Shown: in pieces, positions 6,956-15,100 of the stretch | Numbering within the stretch: position 1 is the first letter of the stretch | Layout of the letters: each line of letters opens with the position of its first letter | From: DASYML01 sp036399835 | GTDB taxonomy: Bacteria > Acidobacteriota > Blastocatellia > Pyrinomonadales > Pyrinomonadaceae | Direction of reading: 5' to 3' | Length of the DNA stretch: 15,973 bases | Assembly (NCBI GenBank): GCA_036399835.1 | Contig: DASWMI010000178.1 | Span: forward strand, 1 to 15,973 | Translations under genes and position numbers: made by a program | The notes under the pieces: generated by a model | The model's database searches: none | Seen by the model: the letters and a program-made list of their open reading frames with translations, nothing else | What the model was told of the DNA's origin: nothing

Positions 6956-7996
6956 GTGTATAGAGAATTCTACGGCTTACAAGAGCTACCCTTCGCGCTG
7001 ACGCCCGACCCGCGCTTTATCTATTTTACGCCTTCGCATAAAGAGGTGATGGCGAATCTGCATTACGGGATAGAGATGGGCAAGGGTCTCATCGTCGTGA
7101 CGGGCGAAGTCGGGACGGGCAAGACAACTGTGCTGCGCTGGATGATGCACAGGCTGGACCGGACGGTGCTCGTCGCCTATCTCTTCAACCCGCGCCTGAC
7201 CGTCCCGGAGTTCTACCAGCACGTCACGACCCTGCTCGACGTGCAGCAATGGGAGACGAAGTCTGAGCTATTGATAGAGCTGGGCAAGACGCTGGAATCG
7301 AGACACTCGCGTGGCTTGCGCACGGTGCTCATCCTTGATGAAGCGCAGGGTCTTTCGCCTTATGTGCTGGAAGAGGTCAGGCTGCTCTCAAACTTCGAGT
7401 CGGATTCGGCCAAGCAGTTACAGATTATCCTCACGGGCCAGCCCGAATTGCGCGACGTGCTCAACAACCCGGACCTCCGGCAGCTCAAACAACGCATCGC
7501 TCTGAGGTGCGAGATCAAACCGCTGCCGAACGTCGAAGAGACGGAGCGTTACATCTTCTCGCGCCTGCTGGTGGCCGGAGCAGAGCGCACGGACATCTTC
7601 TCGCCAGGCGCTGTGGATTACATCTTCCGCTGCTCGGACGGCATTCCGCGCAACATCAATAATCTCTGCGATAACGCCTTGCTGACAGGCTTTGCCGCCG
7701 GAGAGCAGACCATCAGCCGCGCTATCATAGAAGAGGTCGCGGAGACGCTGGATATGCTGCCGCGCATGGACCGTGGCCGACAGATGGGCGAAGAGCGCGA
7801 AGCCCCCGCGCGCATCTTCACCGCCGCCGGACGAGCGGAACTCTGGTCCGCAGGGACGGGCAATAGTGGACCAGTCCGAGAACAGAGCGCCTCGCCGCTC
7901 GCCATGAATGAAGAAGCAGAAGGACAAAGGGGAGCGCCCGACAAGGATGAAGTCGGCGCTGCCTTTCGTCGTTCAGGCTTGATGAGGAACAGGTAA
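6956..7996 (+). CDS. ExeA-like AAA+ ATPase of the XrtA/EPS locus
   Basis: This 346-residue P-loop ATPase begins with the hallmark MYREFYGLQELPFALTPDPR. Walker A is GEVGTGKT at residues 50-57 and Walker B is VLILDEAQ with Asp128 and Glu129. A lid-like region with RQLKQRIALRCEIKPL and the C-terminal NINNLCDNAL stretch fit the ExeA/GspA-type family (TIGR03015-like), which is regularly encoded beside exosortases and EPS genes. No membrane helix is seen; the last 80 residues are charged and low in pattern. Its exact job is unknown; energising or assembling the envelope machinery is inferred from relatives. The start is a GTG at 6956 with GGAG eight bases before it. Its TAA overlaps the ATG of the kinase gene (TAATG), indicating coupled translation. 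Confidence 0.9.
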   Translation: MYREFYGLQELPFALTPDPRFIYFTPSHKEVMANLHYGIEMGKGLIVVTGEVGTGKTTVLRWMMHRLDRTVLVAYLFNPRLTVPEFYQHVTTLLDVQQWETKSELLIELGKTLESRHSRGLRTVLILDEAQGLSPYVLEEVRLLSNFESDSAKQLQIILTGQPELRDVLNNPDLRQLKQRIALRCEIKPLPNVEETERYIFSRLLVAGAERTDIFSPGAVDYIFRCSDGIPRNINNLCDNALLTGFAAGEQTISRAIIEEVAETLDMLPRMDRGRQMGEEREAPARIFTAAGRAELWSAGTGNSGPVREQSASPLAMNEEAEGQRGAPDKDEVGAAFRRSGLMRNR

Positions 7997-9099
7997 TGGG
8001 AAGAGTTTACGACGCACTCAAGCGCGCCAAGTCTGCCGACGAGAACGGCTCGAACGGCACGGGCGCGAAAAAGAAGGCTCAGGTTTCGGAGCGCCGCAAC
8101 GGGTCTGCCGCAAAAAAGGCAGTCCGGCCCGCCACGCCGCCAGAGGTTGAAGAGCATCCCTGGGATCAATCAACTCTCTTTGGCACGACGGAGCGCGCCT
8201 CCTTCAGCTCAGCGCCCACTGCGCACACGAATGATGCACCCGACGGGTCGGCACTCCCCGTTGAGATGGCTTCGCGTGATGCTGGGGCAACTTTGGGCGC
8301 TGCCGGGTCGGCGCGCACTGCGGAGTTTATCTCGCTAGAGGTCTCCGCAGCGCGCGTCGAGCCACACCTGGTCGCCATCACGCAACCGCACTCGCCCTAC
8401 TGCGAGCAGTTTCGCTCGCTTCGCACGCGCATCCTTCATACCAGCGAGCGCAAGAAGCTACAGGCTTTCGTCATCACCAGCAGCGGCATCGGTGAAGGCA
8501 AGACGCTGACGGCGCTCAATCTCTCCTGGCTGCTCGCGCAAACTGACGGCGTGCGCGCCCTCCTCATTGACAGCGATCTGCGGCAGCCCTGCGTCGTTGA
8601 TTATCTAGGCGTTGACCTAGACGTGGGACTCTCGGAAGTGCTCGCGGGCGAGGCGACGCTGGGGCAGGCCATCAGGTGCTTGAAGCCTTCCGGGCTGCAT
8701 CTTTTGCCTGGAGGCGCGCGGCGCGACGATGTGGCCGAGGTGCTTTCCGGACCAAAATTCGGCTCGCTCCTGGCGGAGCTGCGGCGGATGTTCGATTACA
8801 TCATTATTGATGCGCCCCCCCTGGGTATCTTTACGGATGCCAACGTGCTCATCAATCGCGCGGACGGCGCGCTCCTGGTCGTGCGCGCTGGCAAGACGCG
8901 CTATACGGCTGTTGACAGCCTGCTCGAACAGCTTCCGCGCGAACGTCTGCTCGGCGTGATTCTCAATCGCGCGGAAGAGCAGCCGAGCGAGAGCGATTAT
9001 TACTACCAGCGCCGCTCTTATCGTCGTGAGCAGAAGGTGGTCGCCGCCGAGACGGGCGTGGGCGTTAAAGAGACAGAGGAGGCACAGGTTATCTCTTGA
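7996..9099 (+). CDS. CpsD/CapB-like bacterial tyrosine autokinase
   Basis: BY-kinases phosphorylate their own C-terminal tyrosines and, with a Wzz-type partner, control polysaccharide polymerisation and export. The 367-residue product starts MGRVYDALKRAK, as in exosortase-locus kinases (TIGR03018-like). A long polar, probably disordered region (about 12-125) follows, then the kinase domain with Walker A GIGEGKT (164-170), Walker A' ALLIDSDLRQP (Asp192, Asp194) and Walker B YIIIDAPPLG (Asp272). Near the C-terminus a tyrosine cluster YYYQRRSY (Tyr335-337 and Tyr342) is the likely autophosphorylation site. There is no membrane segment, so it must rely on the separate Wzz-like protein encoded two genes upstream. 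It overlaps the ATPase gene before it and the transferase gene after it. Confidence 0.92.
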   Translation: MGRVYDALKRAKSADENGSNGTGAKKKAQVSERRNGSAAKKAVRPATPPEVEEHPWDQSTLFGTTERASFSSAPTAHTNDAPDGSALPVEMASRDAGATLGAAGSARTAEFISLEVSAARVEPHLVAITQPHSPYCEQFRSLRTRILHTSERKKLQAFVITSSGIGEGKTLTALNLSWLLAQTDGVRALLIDSDLRQPCVVDYLGVDLDVGLSEVLAGEATLGQAIRCLKPSGLHLLPGGARRDDVAEVLSGPKFGSLLAELRRMFDYIIIDAPPLGIFTDANVLINRADGALLVVRAGKTRYTAVDSLLEQLPRERLLGVILNRAEEQPSESDYYYQRRSYRREQKVVAAETGVGVKETEEAQVIS

Positions 9100-10484
9100 G
9101 GTCATCGCGGCTCAATGCGAGGACGATGCTACTCCTGTTTGCCGAAGCGATGCTGCTCTTCGGCGGGCTGGTCGTAGCCGTCTACCTGCGCTTAGGAGCC
9201 GCCGATGCCGAATACGAGCTGATCGAGCGTCACGGTTTCTACAAGGCCGCGCTCGTCGCAGCCTTCTGTTTGGGCGCGTTCTATCTTTACGACCTTTACG
9301 ATTTCAGGCACATGTGCGACCGCCGCGAGTTGGTCCTGCGCCTGGTGCAAGCCCTCGGTCTCGCCTGGATCGCGCTCGCCATAGCCTTTTACGCTTTCCC
9401 GCGCTTAATGCTGGGTCGCGGCGTCTCGCTCATCGCGCTGCCGCTGGCGCTTACCTTGATGGTCTCCTGGCGAGTTTCGATTCACTGGTTTCTGGGCCAC
9501 CCCGAATTCGGAGAGCGCATACTGATTGTCGGCTCCGGCGACGCCGCGATAGAGATCGCGCGCGAAGCCCTGGACCGGCGCGACGCTGGCTATCGCGTGA
9601 TAGGTTTCGCGGACAACAACCCGGAACTACTTGGCAAGAGTTTGATTAACCCGCGAGTCCTGGGAACGACCGCCGAGCTGGACCAGTTGGTCTTGCGCGA
9701 GAATGTGGACCGCATCGTCGTCGCGCAGGGCGAGCGGCGCGGAGCTTTCCCGACAGACCAGCTCCTGCGCCTGAGCCTTTCCGGCAACGTCTCTATAGAA
9801 GAAGGCGCGTCCTTTTACGAGCGGCTGACGGGACGCGTCCATCTGGACATGATGAGGCCGAGCTGGCTTATCTTTTCGGCACGCGGTCGGCAGGCGCGGC
9901 TCAACTCTTTCGCGCGCGTCGCCATGCATCGCTGCGCGGCTCTTTTGGGCGCGCTGCTCTCCTTGCCCATCGCGCTCGTGACGATGATTCTCATCAAGCT
10001 CGAATCGCCCGGACCGGTTCTCTACAAGCAGGAGCGCGTGGGCCGTCACGGTCGCCTCTTTACGGTCATGAAGTTTCGCTCGATGCGTGTGGATGCGGAG
10101 AAGGATGGGCCTGTCTGGGCGACGGACGGGGACGACCGGACGACGCGCGTCGGTCGCATCATACGCAAGATACGCGTGGACGAGATTCCGCAGTTCTGGA
10201 ACATCCTCAAGGGAGAGATGAATTTCGTCGGCCCCAGACCCGAACGCCCGCACTTCGTCAGGCAACTGGCCGAGGAGATTCCCTATTATGAACAGCGACA
10301 CCTGATTGCGCCGGGGCTCACGGGCTGGGCGCAGATCAAATATCCTTACGGGGCTTCGATTGAGGATGCGCGGCAAAAGCTCCAGTACGATCTCTACTAC
10401 ATCAAGAACCAGAGCCTCTTGCTCGACGCCGTTATTCTGTTCGAGACCGTCAAGACCATCCTCTTCGGTCGTGGCTCAAGATAA
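9096..10484 (+). CDS. Undecaprenyl-phosphate sugar-1-phosphate transferase (WcaJ/EpsB-type)
   Basis: The enzyme would move a sugar phosphate from a nucleotide sugar to undecaprenyl phosphate, the first step of EPS repeat-unit synthesis, at the inner membrane. In the 462-residue product four or five N-terminal helices (about 11-130) lead to a nucleotide-binding-like domain with ILIVGSGDAA (Gly146-Gly148). The C-terminal bacterial sugar transferase domain (about 270-460) has SPGPVLYKQERVG, MKFRSM, the Asp362-Glu363 pair in RVDEIPQFWN (predicted nucleophile and partner) and FVGPRPERP. It resembles TIGR03013/TIGR03025 proteins. The sugar cannot be told. The start is taken as TTG 9096, overlapping the kinase stop by four bases, with AGGAGG at 9077-9082. 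It gives the short pre-helix segment seen in homologues; ATG 9126 would begin inside the first helix. Confidence 0.9.
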   Translation: MRSSRLNARTMLLLFAEAMLLFGGLVVAVYLRLGAADAEYELIERHGFYKAALVAAFCLGAFYLYDLYDFRHMCDRRELVLRLVQALGLAWIALAIAFYAFPRLMLGRGVSLIALPLALTLMVSWRVSIHWFLGHPEFGERILIVGSGDAAIEIAREALDRRDAGYRVIGFADNNPELLGKSLINPRVLGTTAELDQLVLRENVDRIVVAQGERRGAFPTDQLLRLSLSGNVSIEEGASFYERLTGRVHLDMMRPSWLIFSARGRQARLNSFARVAMHRCAALLGALLSLPIALVTMILIKLESPGPVLYKQERVGRHGRLFTVMKFRSMRVDAEKDGPVWATDGDDRTTRVGRIIRKIRVDEIPQFWNILKGEMNFVGPRPERPHFVRQLAEEIPYYEQRHLIAPGLTGWAQIKYPYGASIEDARQKLQYDLYYIKNQSLLLDAVILFETVKTILFGRGSR

Positions 10485-10521
10485 GAGGCATGGAGACGAT
10501 GAGCCACAGAGAAAGAGAAGG

Positions 10522-10632
10522 ATGAACTCGGGAACGATGAAGGGTCAACTAAAAAGCACTTGTCTTGATGAACTGAAAAGCTCTGGTCTTTCCAGCGAGT
10601 TCATCTTTACTGGTCCAACATTTTCTGTTTGA
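10522..10632 (+). CDS. Possible 36-residue leader peptide before the export gene
   Basis: An ATG at 10522 opens a frame to TGA at 10630-10632, ending 11 bases before the export-protein start. The Ser/Gly/Lys/Leu-containing peptide has no recognisable family. GAGAAGG directly abuts the ATG, a poor spacing, and a second ATG at 10537 is no better placed. It encloses a hairpin at 10567-10605. It is listed only as a candidate, because a short open frame here could arise by chance. Confidence 0.15.
   Translation: MNSGTMKGQLKSTCLDELKSSGLSSEFIFTGPTFSV
10567..10605 (+). promoter_or_regulatory. Hairpin in the leader of the polysaccharide export gene
   Basis: GATGAACT (10567-10574) and AGTTCATC (10598-10605) are exact reverse complements, with an inner CTGG/CCAG stem closing on TCTTT. 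It is 38 bases before the export gene's ATG. It may act as an attenuator, an RNA processing site, or the terminator of the upstream block; no long T-run follows. Confidence 0.4.
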
Positions 10633-10643
10633 GAGGTATTCAA

Positions 10644-11558
10644 ATGAAGATCAAGAGACAGCTCGTCTTATTCACGCTCATGTGTCAGCTTGTCATGGCA
10701 GGACTTGCGCCCGCTCTGGCACAGCAGCCCGAAGGCTCTTCGCAGAAGAAGAGCACGCTCGGCAAAATCTTTGGCGAAGCTCCAAAAGGGCAGCAGCCGA
10801 AGAAGGGCGACGGCACGAAGACCGGCGCGCAGCCGCAGCAGAATCCTTCCGCCCGTGGCTCGGAAAGGTTAGAGCCGGACGAGACGGGCAACGCGCGCAG
10901 CGATGTGCCGGAGACGACGCAGGCCAATCGCATAGAGCAGTTGTCCGAAGACGAGGCGGCTGTGCTGCCTTACTACAACAACTTTCTCAAGCATTACCGC
11001 CTCGGCCCGGAAGATGTCATCTCGGTCGAAGTCTTCGACCAGCCGCGCTATTCCAAGACCGGCATCACCATCCCGCCCGACGGAGTGGTCCGCTACCCGC
11101 TCATCCCCGAAGGGGTCTTTGTGGCGGGCAAGACGACGCAGCAGGTCCAGGAAGAGATTACCAAGAAGCTGGACGAGTACATCATTGGACCGAAGGTTAC
11201 TGTGACGCTGGAAAAGGCGCAGTCCGCGCGTTACAGCGTGCTCGGCGACGTGGCGCAGCCCGGCGTGCGCATCATGACGCGTCGCCTCAGCGTTTACGAG
11301 GCGCTGGCCGAAGCGGGCGGCGTGCTGCCGACCGGAGACAAGAGCAAGGTCGTCATCCTGCGCCGACAGCCGGACGGCAATCTGCTCCCGATTCGCGTCA
11401 ACATCAAGGAGATAGAGCGCGGGCGCGCACGCGAGATGGCCTTCCTCGCCCCGGGCGATCAGGTCGTCGTGCCCGGCAATAGACTCAAGACCTTCCAGCA
11501 ACTCATGAACCTGCTGCCCGTACTCTCCTTCGCGCGCATCTTCACGGGCGGATGGTAG
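10644..11558 (+). CDS. Wza-like polysaccharide export protein with SLBB domain
   Basis: The product is probably the periplasmic/outer-membrane exit component for the polymer. It has 304 residues. A signal peptide ends at PALA|Q (residue 26), then comes a polar Gln/Lys/Gly-rich stretch to about 110. The polysaccharide-export domain starts at YRLGPEDVISVEVFDQP (from residue 118), and an SLBB domain begins near VLGDVAQPGV (about 195-250). FLAPGDQVVVPG near the end is typical for the family (TIGR03027-like). No lipobox is seen, unlike classical Wza, so the mature protein may not be lipidated. It is also shorter than Wza and lacks an obvious C-terminal outer-membrane helix, although the last 20 residues are hydrophobic. 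ATG 10644 is chosen because GAGAGG lies seven bases upstream; the TTG at 10629 would put residues before the signal. Confidence 0.9.
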   Translation: MKIKRQLVLFTLMCQLVMAGLAPALAQQPEGSSQKKSTLGKIFGEAPKGQQPKKGDGTKTGAQPQQNPSARGSERLEPDETGNARSDVPETTQANRIEQLSEDEAAVLPYYNNFLKHYRLGPEDVISVEVFDQPRYSKTGITIPPDGVVRYPLIPEGVFVAGKTTQQVQEEITKKLDEYIIGPKVTVTLEKAQSARYSVLGDVAQPGVRIMTRRLSVYEALAEAGGVLPTGDKSKVVILRRQPDGNLLPIRVNIKEIERGRAREMAFLAPGDQVVVPGNRLKTFQQLMNLLPVLSFARIFTGGW

Positions 11559-11566
11559 AAGAGCAG

Positions 11567-11656
11567 GGAAGAATGATGAGGATGAATAAGATTGAGCGAG
11601 TCTCTCATAGAGCAATTCATTCAATCCACTTCATTCTTCCAACCTTATCGCTCATC
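11567..11656 (-). repeat. Small palindromic repeat, copy B (export-HTH spacer)
   Basis: GGAAGAATGA (11567-11576) and TCATTCTTCC (11631-11640) are perfect inverted repeats, and the inner arms pair further with small gaps. Read on the minus strand the element runs from GATGAGCGAT (11656-11647) to CTCATCATTC (11580-11571), the same ends as the copy at 6885-6927. A run of six T follows at 11658-11663 on the + strand, so it may also help end the export transcript. Confidence 0.5.
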
Positions 11657-11679
11657 CTTTTTTGAAAGGTGTAGAGAAT

Positions 11680-12135
11680 ATGGCAAAAAGGTCTGCGCAC
11701 ACGGCCACGCCGCTGGCGCATTTCATCACGAGCCGTTTGCATGAACTGGGACTCAAGCAGGTGGACTTCTGTCGCCAGACGGGATTCGACCAGGGCTTGC
11801 TCTCGAAGCTGCAAACCTCCGTCATCACGACAATCAATCTTGAGAGCGCGCTGAGGCTCGCCGAAGGGTTGAAGGTAGACCCGGGCGATGTGCTCACGCT
11901 GCTCGGCAAGACGGACGCGCACAACCTCTTGCTAAAGCTCTACGGCAATACGCTGTGCGCCAAATGCGCCGAAGAAAAGGTCACGCCCGAGCCTGTCCAG
12001 TGGATTACGAATGCGGCGCATGAAGCCTTTACGCTCGGTCGAGATGTCTCGCCCGTACTGGTCCTGCTGCGCCACCTGAGCACCGCGCGCCGCGCATCCG
12101 CTGACGGCGAACGCCTCCCACGCATAGCACATTAA
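11680..12135 (+). CDS. Cro/CI-like helix-turn-helix protein with a CxxC motif
   Basis: This 151-residue protein carries an N-terminal XRE-like helix-turn-helix. Residues about 12-77 hold LKQVDFCRQTGFDQGLLSKL followed by the usual ALRLAEGLKVDPGDVLTLLG. The second half is not recognised; it holds Cys93 and Cys96 (LCAKC), which could bind metal or sense redox, and is followed by a basic tail. A DNA-binding regulator of the surrounding EPS genes is the natural inference from its place between the export protein and propeller genes on the same strand, but its targets are not visible. The ATG at 11680 has AAAGG about ten bases upstream; the in-frame TTG at 11662 is less likely. The spacer before it holds a long imperfect palindrome that could be its operator. 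Confidence 0.72.
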   Translation: MAKRSAHTATPLAHFITSRLHELGLKQVDFCRQTGFDQGLLSKLQTSVITTINLESALRLAEGLKVDPGDVLTLLGKTDAHNLLLKLYGNTLCAKCAEEKVTPEPVQWITNAAHEAFTLGRDVSPVLVLLRHLSTARRASADGERLPRIAH

Positions 12136-12226
12136 AAGAGCATAGATTGAAGACGGAATCTCTCTTCTTTCATCACTCGACTTCTTTATTTCACGCGCGA
12201 GGGCAAGTCAACCATCTCTCTTTCTT

Positions 12227-13261
12227 ATGAACCGACCCGGGCTTAATCGTCGAATAATTTTGTGGCTGCTCGGCTGTGCCCTCTGGCTGGCGAGCGCCCC
12301 GTACGTGTGCGGGGCTGGCTCCTGGACAAGGCAGGAATCTAGGACGATGGCCTGGCTGCACGCCGTCTACTTTCTGGACCAGCGGACCGGATGGGCCGTC
12401 GGCAGCAACGGCGCGCTGCTCTCGACCACAGACGGCGGCGCAAAGTGGACCATTATGCCGCGCCCCTCGGAAGACACGCTGCGCGATGTCTACTTTGCGG
12501 ATGAGCAGAACGGCTGGCTCGTCTGCGAAAGAAATATCTACCTCCTCAAGACGAAGGAAGAGCCGCGCACTTACCTGATGAACACTTCAGACGGAGGCCG
12601 TGTCTGGCGGCGCGTCAACGTGATTGGACCGGACGCGGACGCGCGTCTCGTGCGCGCTCTCTTTACGCGCGAGGGTCGCGCCTGGGCCTTCGGCGAGAGC
12701 GGGGCGCTCTATACCTCGCGCGACGGGGGCGCGAGCTGGCAAAGGCTGCGCGGGCCGACGCAATACCTGCTGCTCGGCGGCGATTTCCTTGACGGCGATA
12801 ATGGCTGGCTGGTCGGCGCAGGCTCGACCATCTTGCAGACCACGGACGGCGGCGAGACCTGGCGCACGGGCGCTGTCGAAGCTGCGGGCGTGCGTTTTAC
12901 GGCCATCTCCTTCGTTGATAGCAGGCACGGCTGGGCCGTCGGCAACGAGGGGCGCGTCTTCGTGACGACGAACGGCGGTCGCTCTTGGCGCGCGCAGGCG
13001 TCGAACGTCCAGGCAGGGTTATTCGATGTCAAGTTTCTGGACCTCTCGGAGGGCTGGGCCGTCGGCGACGAAGGCATAGTCATACACACTCTGGACGGCG
13101 GCGCGCACTGGACCACAATTCCTTCCGGCACGACGCACAGGCTGGAGCGGCTCTCTTTCGTTGACCGCACGCGCGGTTGGGCCGTCGGCTTTGGCGGGAC
13201 GATTATCGGTTACAGCGGCACAGCCCGGCAGAGAGCGCCGGAATTAAAGAGTCAAAAGTAA
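12227..13261 (+). CDS. Exported Ycf48-like seven-bladed beta-propeller protein
   Basis: This 344-residue protein begins with a signal peptide (hydrophobic about 10-28, likely cut after Ala30). It then shows seven repeats of the Ycf48/BNR type. Each has a GWxVG-like strand (Trp56, 97, 153, 194, 236, 277 and 318), followed in the first six by a TTDGG.xW or SxDGGxxW turn, at a period near 41 residues. Ycf48 in cyanobacteria and plastids is an assembly factor for photosystem II. Bacterial relatives outside photosynthesis are mostly of unknown role, and nothing else here points to photosynthesis. A periplasmic protein-binding propeller is the safe description. The second repeat is longer and less regular. 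The start ATG at 12227 has no good Shine-Dalgarno. The gene is 31 bases from the following TPR gene, so they are probably co-transcribed. Confidence 0.85.
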   Translation: MNRPGLNRRIILWLLGCALWLASAPYVCGAGSWTRQESRTMAWLHAVYFLDQRTGWAVGSNGALLSTTDGGAKWTIMPRPSEDTLRDVYFADEQNGWLVCERNIYLLKTKEEPRTYLMNTSDGGRVWRRVNVIGPDADARLVRALFTREGRAWAFGESGALYTSRDGGASWQRLRGPTQYLLLGGDFLDGDNGWLVGAGSTILQTTDGGETWRTGAVEAAGVRFTAISFVDSRHGWAVGNEGRVFVTTNGGRSWRAQASNVQAGLFDVKFLDLSEGWAVGDEGIVIHTLDGGAHWTTIPSGTTHRLERLSFVDRTRGWAVGFGGTIIGYSGTARQRAPELKSQK

Positions 13262-13292
13262 GGGCTAAGCGGCCCTTGAAGCGGAGGACAGA

Positions 13293-15065
13293 ATGCAGTA
13301 TCAACAGACGACGGCGAATCGCTCAGGCGCTCAAGCGTCTCATCTATCAAGGCTCTGGCCCGGCCTCCTGCTGGCGCTGCTCTTTTGTTCAGCGACGGCG
13401 CACGCGCAGATGGAGCCTATGCGCGATGTCATCGTCAACAAAAACGCCGCGCCCTCCAGCCCCTCGCCCAAGGCTCAAGAGCCGACCTCTCAAGCTACGC
13501 CCGCGCAGTCTCAGGCTAATCGAACCGCAGCCGACAGAGCCGCGCAGCCGACGCCAGTTCCCTCTCATCAAATGCGTGCGCGGCGTGTGACGACTCAGCC
13601 TTTGACGAATAATCAGGCGGCGACGCAAGAGCCGACGGCGTCTGCGGCGGAAGAGAATGAGGGCGAGGCGCTCATGAATGAGAGTGAAGCGGAGACGAAG
13701 GCCAAGCCCGCGACGGCGAGCGAGCCTCTCGTCAATGTCGAGCTTGAAGACGCGCCGCCCGCGAAGGAGGCTAGCAAGACGGACCGCATAGCGGAGCTGC
13801 GCGAGCAGGCCGCAAGCGCCAGGACGGACGGCGAGCGCCTGCGTCTTCAACGCACGCTGATTGATTATCTGGTCGCGCTCAACCGCCAGCCCGAAGCCCT
13901 CTCGGAGCTGCGCGAGATGATGAGAGACGAGCGATTTGACCCGACAGGTTTTTACAACATAGGCAATGCGCTGGCTCGCCTCGGCGATACGGACACGGCG
14001 ATTGATGCTTATCGCAAAGCTATAGACCAGCGTCACGGCAACTACTCGCGCGCGCTGAATAATCTGGGCGTGATGTATTTAAGACAGGGCCGCTGGGATG
14101 ATGCCTATCAAGCATTGGTCCAGGCGCTCAGGCAGGAAAGCTTTCATTACGCGGAGGCGAGTTATAACCTGGGCAGGGTTTATGCTGCGCGTGGCGAGGC
14201 CGACCTGGCGATTAAAGAATGGCGGCGCACGCTCGCTCTTCAACCCGAGCACGAGGAAGCCGCGCTCGCGCTCGCACGTGCCTACGCCGAAGACGGCAGC
14301 CCCGAACGCGGTCTGGCTGTGCTGGATGCCTTCACCAGCCGCAAAGGTCCAAACGAAAAAGGTTCGGGCGAAGAGTTGACAGCCGCCCGCCGCGAGATTA
14401 TGTCGAGCGCCGCCGCGACAGACGAGACAACACACGCCGCGACAACTCCCACACGGCTCGAAAAGACCGCCGCGAAACCTGAAGCCACGTCCTCGCCCGT
14501 CACACGTCGCGCCAGCTCTGCGAGGCCGCTCCGCTCTCTTTCGCTTGACCCGCAGGCCTACGATCTCTTGCAGCGTGCGCGCACGGCGCGCGAGGCCGGA
14601 AGGCTTGAAGAATCCGTCACGCTTTATCGTCGCGTGCTGGCCGAGCGCGCGGGCTTCTTCCCGCCCGCCAACCTTGAGTTGAGCTTTGCTTTGATTAACC
14701 TGCGCCGCAACCAGGAGGCCATCATTACTTTGAGCGCGCTGACCAGCAGGGAGGGCGCGCGATACCCCGTGGCCTTTTATCATCTGGGCCGTCTCTACGA
14801 AAACGAGAACCAACTGAATCTGGCCGAGCAGGCTTATCAGGAGGCCGCACGGAATTCCACGGATGCAGCCCCGCAATTCCTGCTGGACCTGAGCCGCGTC
14901 CGCGAGAAGACTGGAAACCTCGCCGGGGCGCTCGACGCGATGGAGGCTTATGCCAAACTCGCGTCAGAACAAGGCCGCGCGCCCGAATGGATCGCCGCGC
15001 GTCTGGCTAAGCTACGCGAACAACTCGCAGCCGACGCCAGGCAAACCACTGCGCCGAAAGATTAG
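13293..15065 (+). CDS. Exported TPR-repeat protein paired with the propeller gene
   Basis: The product has 590 residues. A signal peptide is followed by AHA|Q, so the mature protein starts near Gln39. A long low-complexity region rich in Ala, Pro, Glu and Thr runs to about residue 165, with a charged helix just after it. Two TPR blocks follow: about 215-345 (including YNIGNALARLGDTDTAIDAY and NNLGVMYLRQGRWDDAY) and about 423-565, separated by a Thr/Ala-rich linker. No lipobox or membrane helix is seen after the signal. It is probably a soluble periplasmic scaffold working with the propeller protein encoded just before it; this pairing is inference. The ATG at 13293 has GGAGG at 13283-13287. 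A strong terminator follows 36 bases after the stop, marking the end of the locus. Confidence 0.83.
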   Translation: MQYQQTTANRSGAQASHLSRLWPGLLLALLFCSATAHAQMEPMRDVIVNKNAAPSSPSPKAQEPTSQATPAQSQANRTAADRAAQPTPVPSHQMRARRVTTQPLTNNQAATQEPTASAAEENEGEALMNESEAETKAKPATASEPLVNVELEDAPPAKEASKTDRIAELREQAASARTDGERLRLQRTLIDYLVALNRQPEALSELREMMRDERFDPTGFYNIGNALARLGDTDTAIDAYRKAIDQRHGNYSRALNNLGVMYLRQGRWDDAYQALVQALRQESFHYAEASYNLGRVYAARGEADLAIKEWRRTLALQPEHEEAALALARAYAEDGSPERGLAVLDAFTSRKGPNEKGSGEELTAARREIMSSAAATDETTHAATTPTRLEKTAAKPEATSSPVTRRASSARPLRSLSLDPQAYDLLQRARTAREAGRLEESVTLYRRVLAERAGFFPPANLELSFALINLRRNQEAIITLSALTSREGARYPVAFYHLGRLYENENQLNLAEQAYQEAARNSTDAAPQFLLDLSRVREKTGNLAGALDAMEAYAKLASEQGRAPEWIAARLAKLREQLAADARQTTAPKD

Positions 15066-15100
15066 GCAAGGTAAAAGTAAAAAATCGAAAGGGCAAAAGC

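Noticed and set aside
10682..11482. 266-residue + strand frame inside the export gene
   Set aside because: Ala/Arg/Gly-rich shifted-frame product; the other frame has signal peptide, export and SLBB domains.
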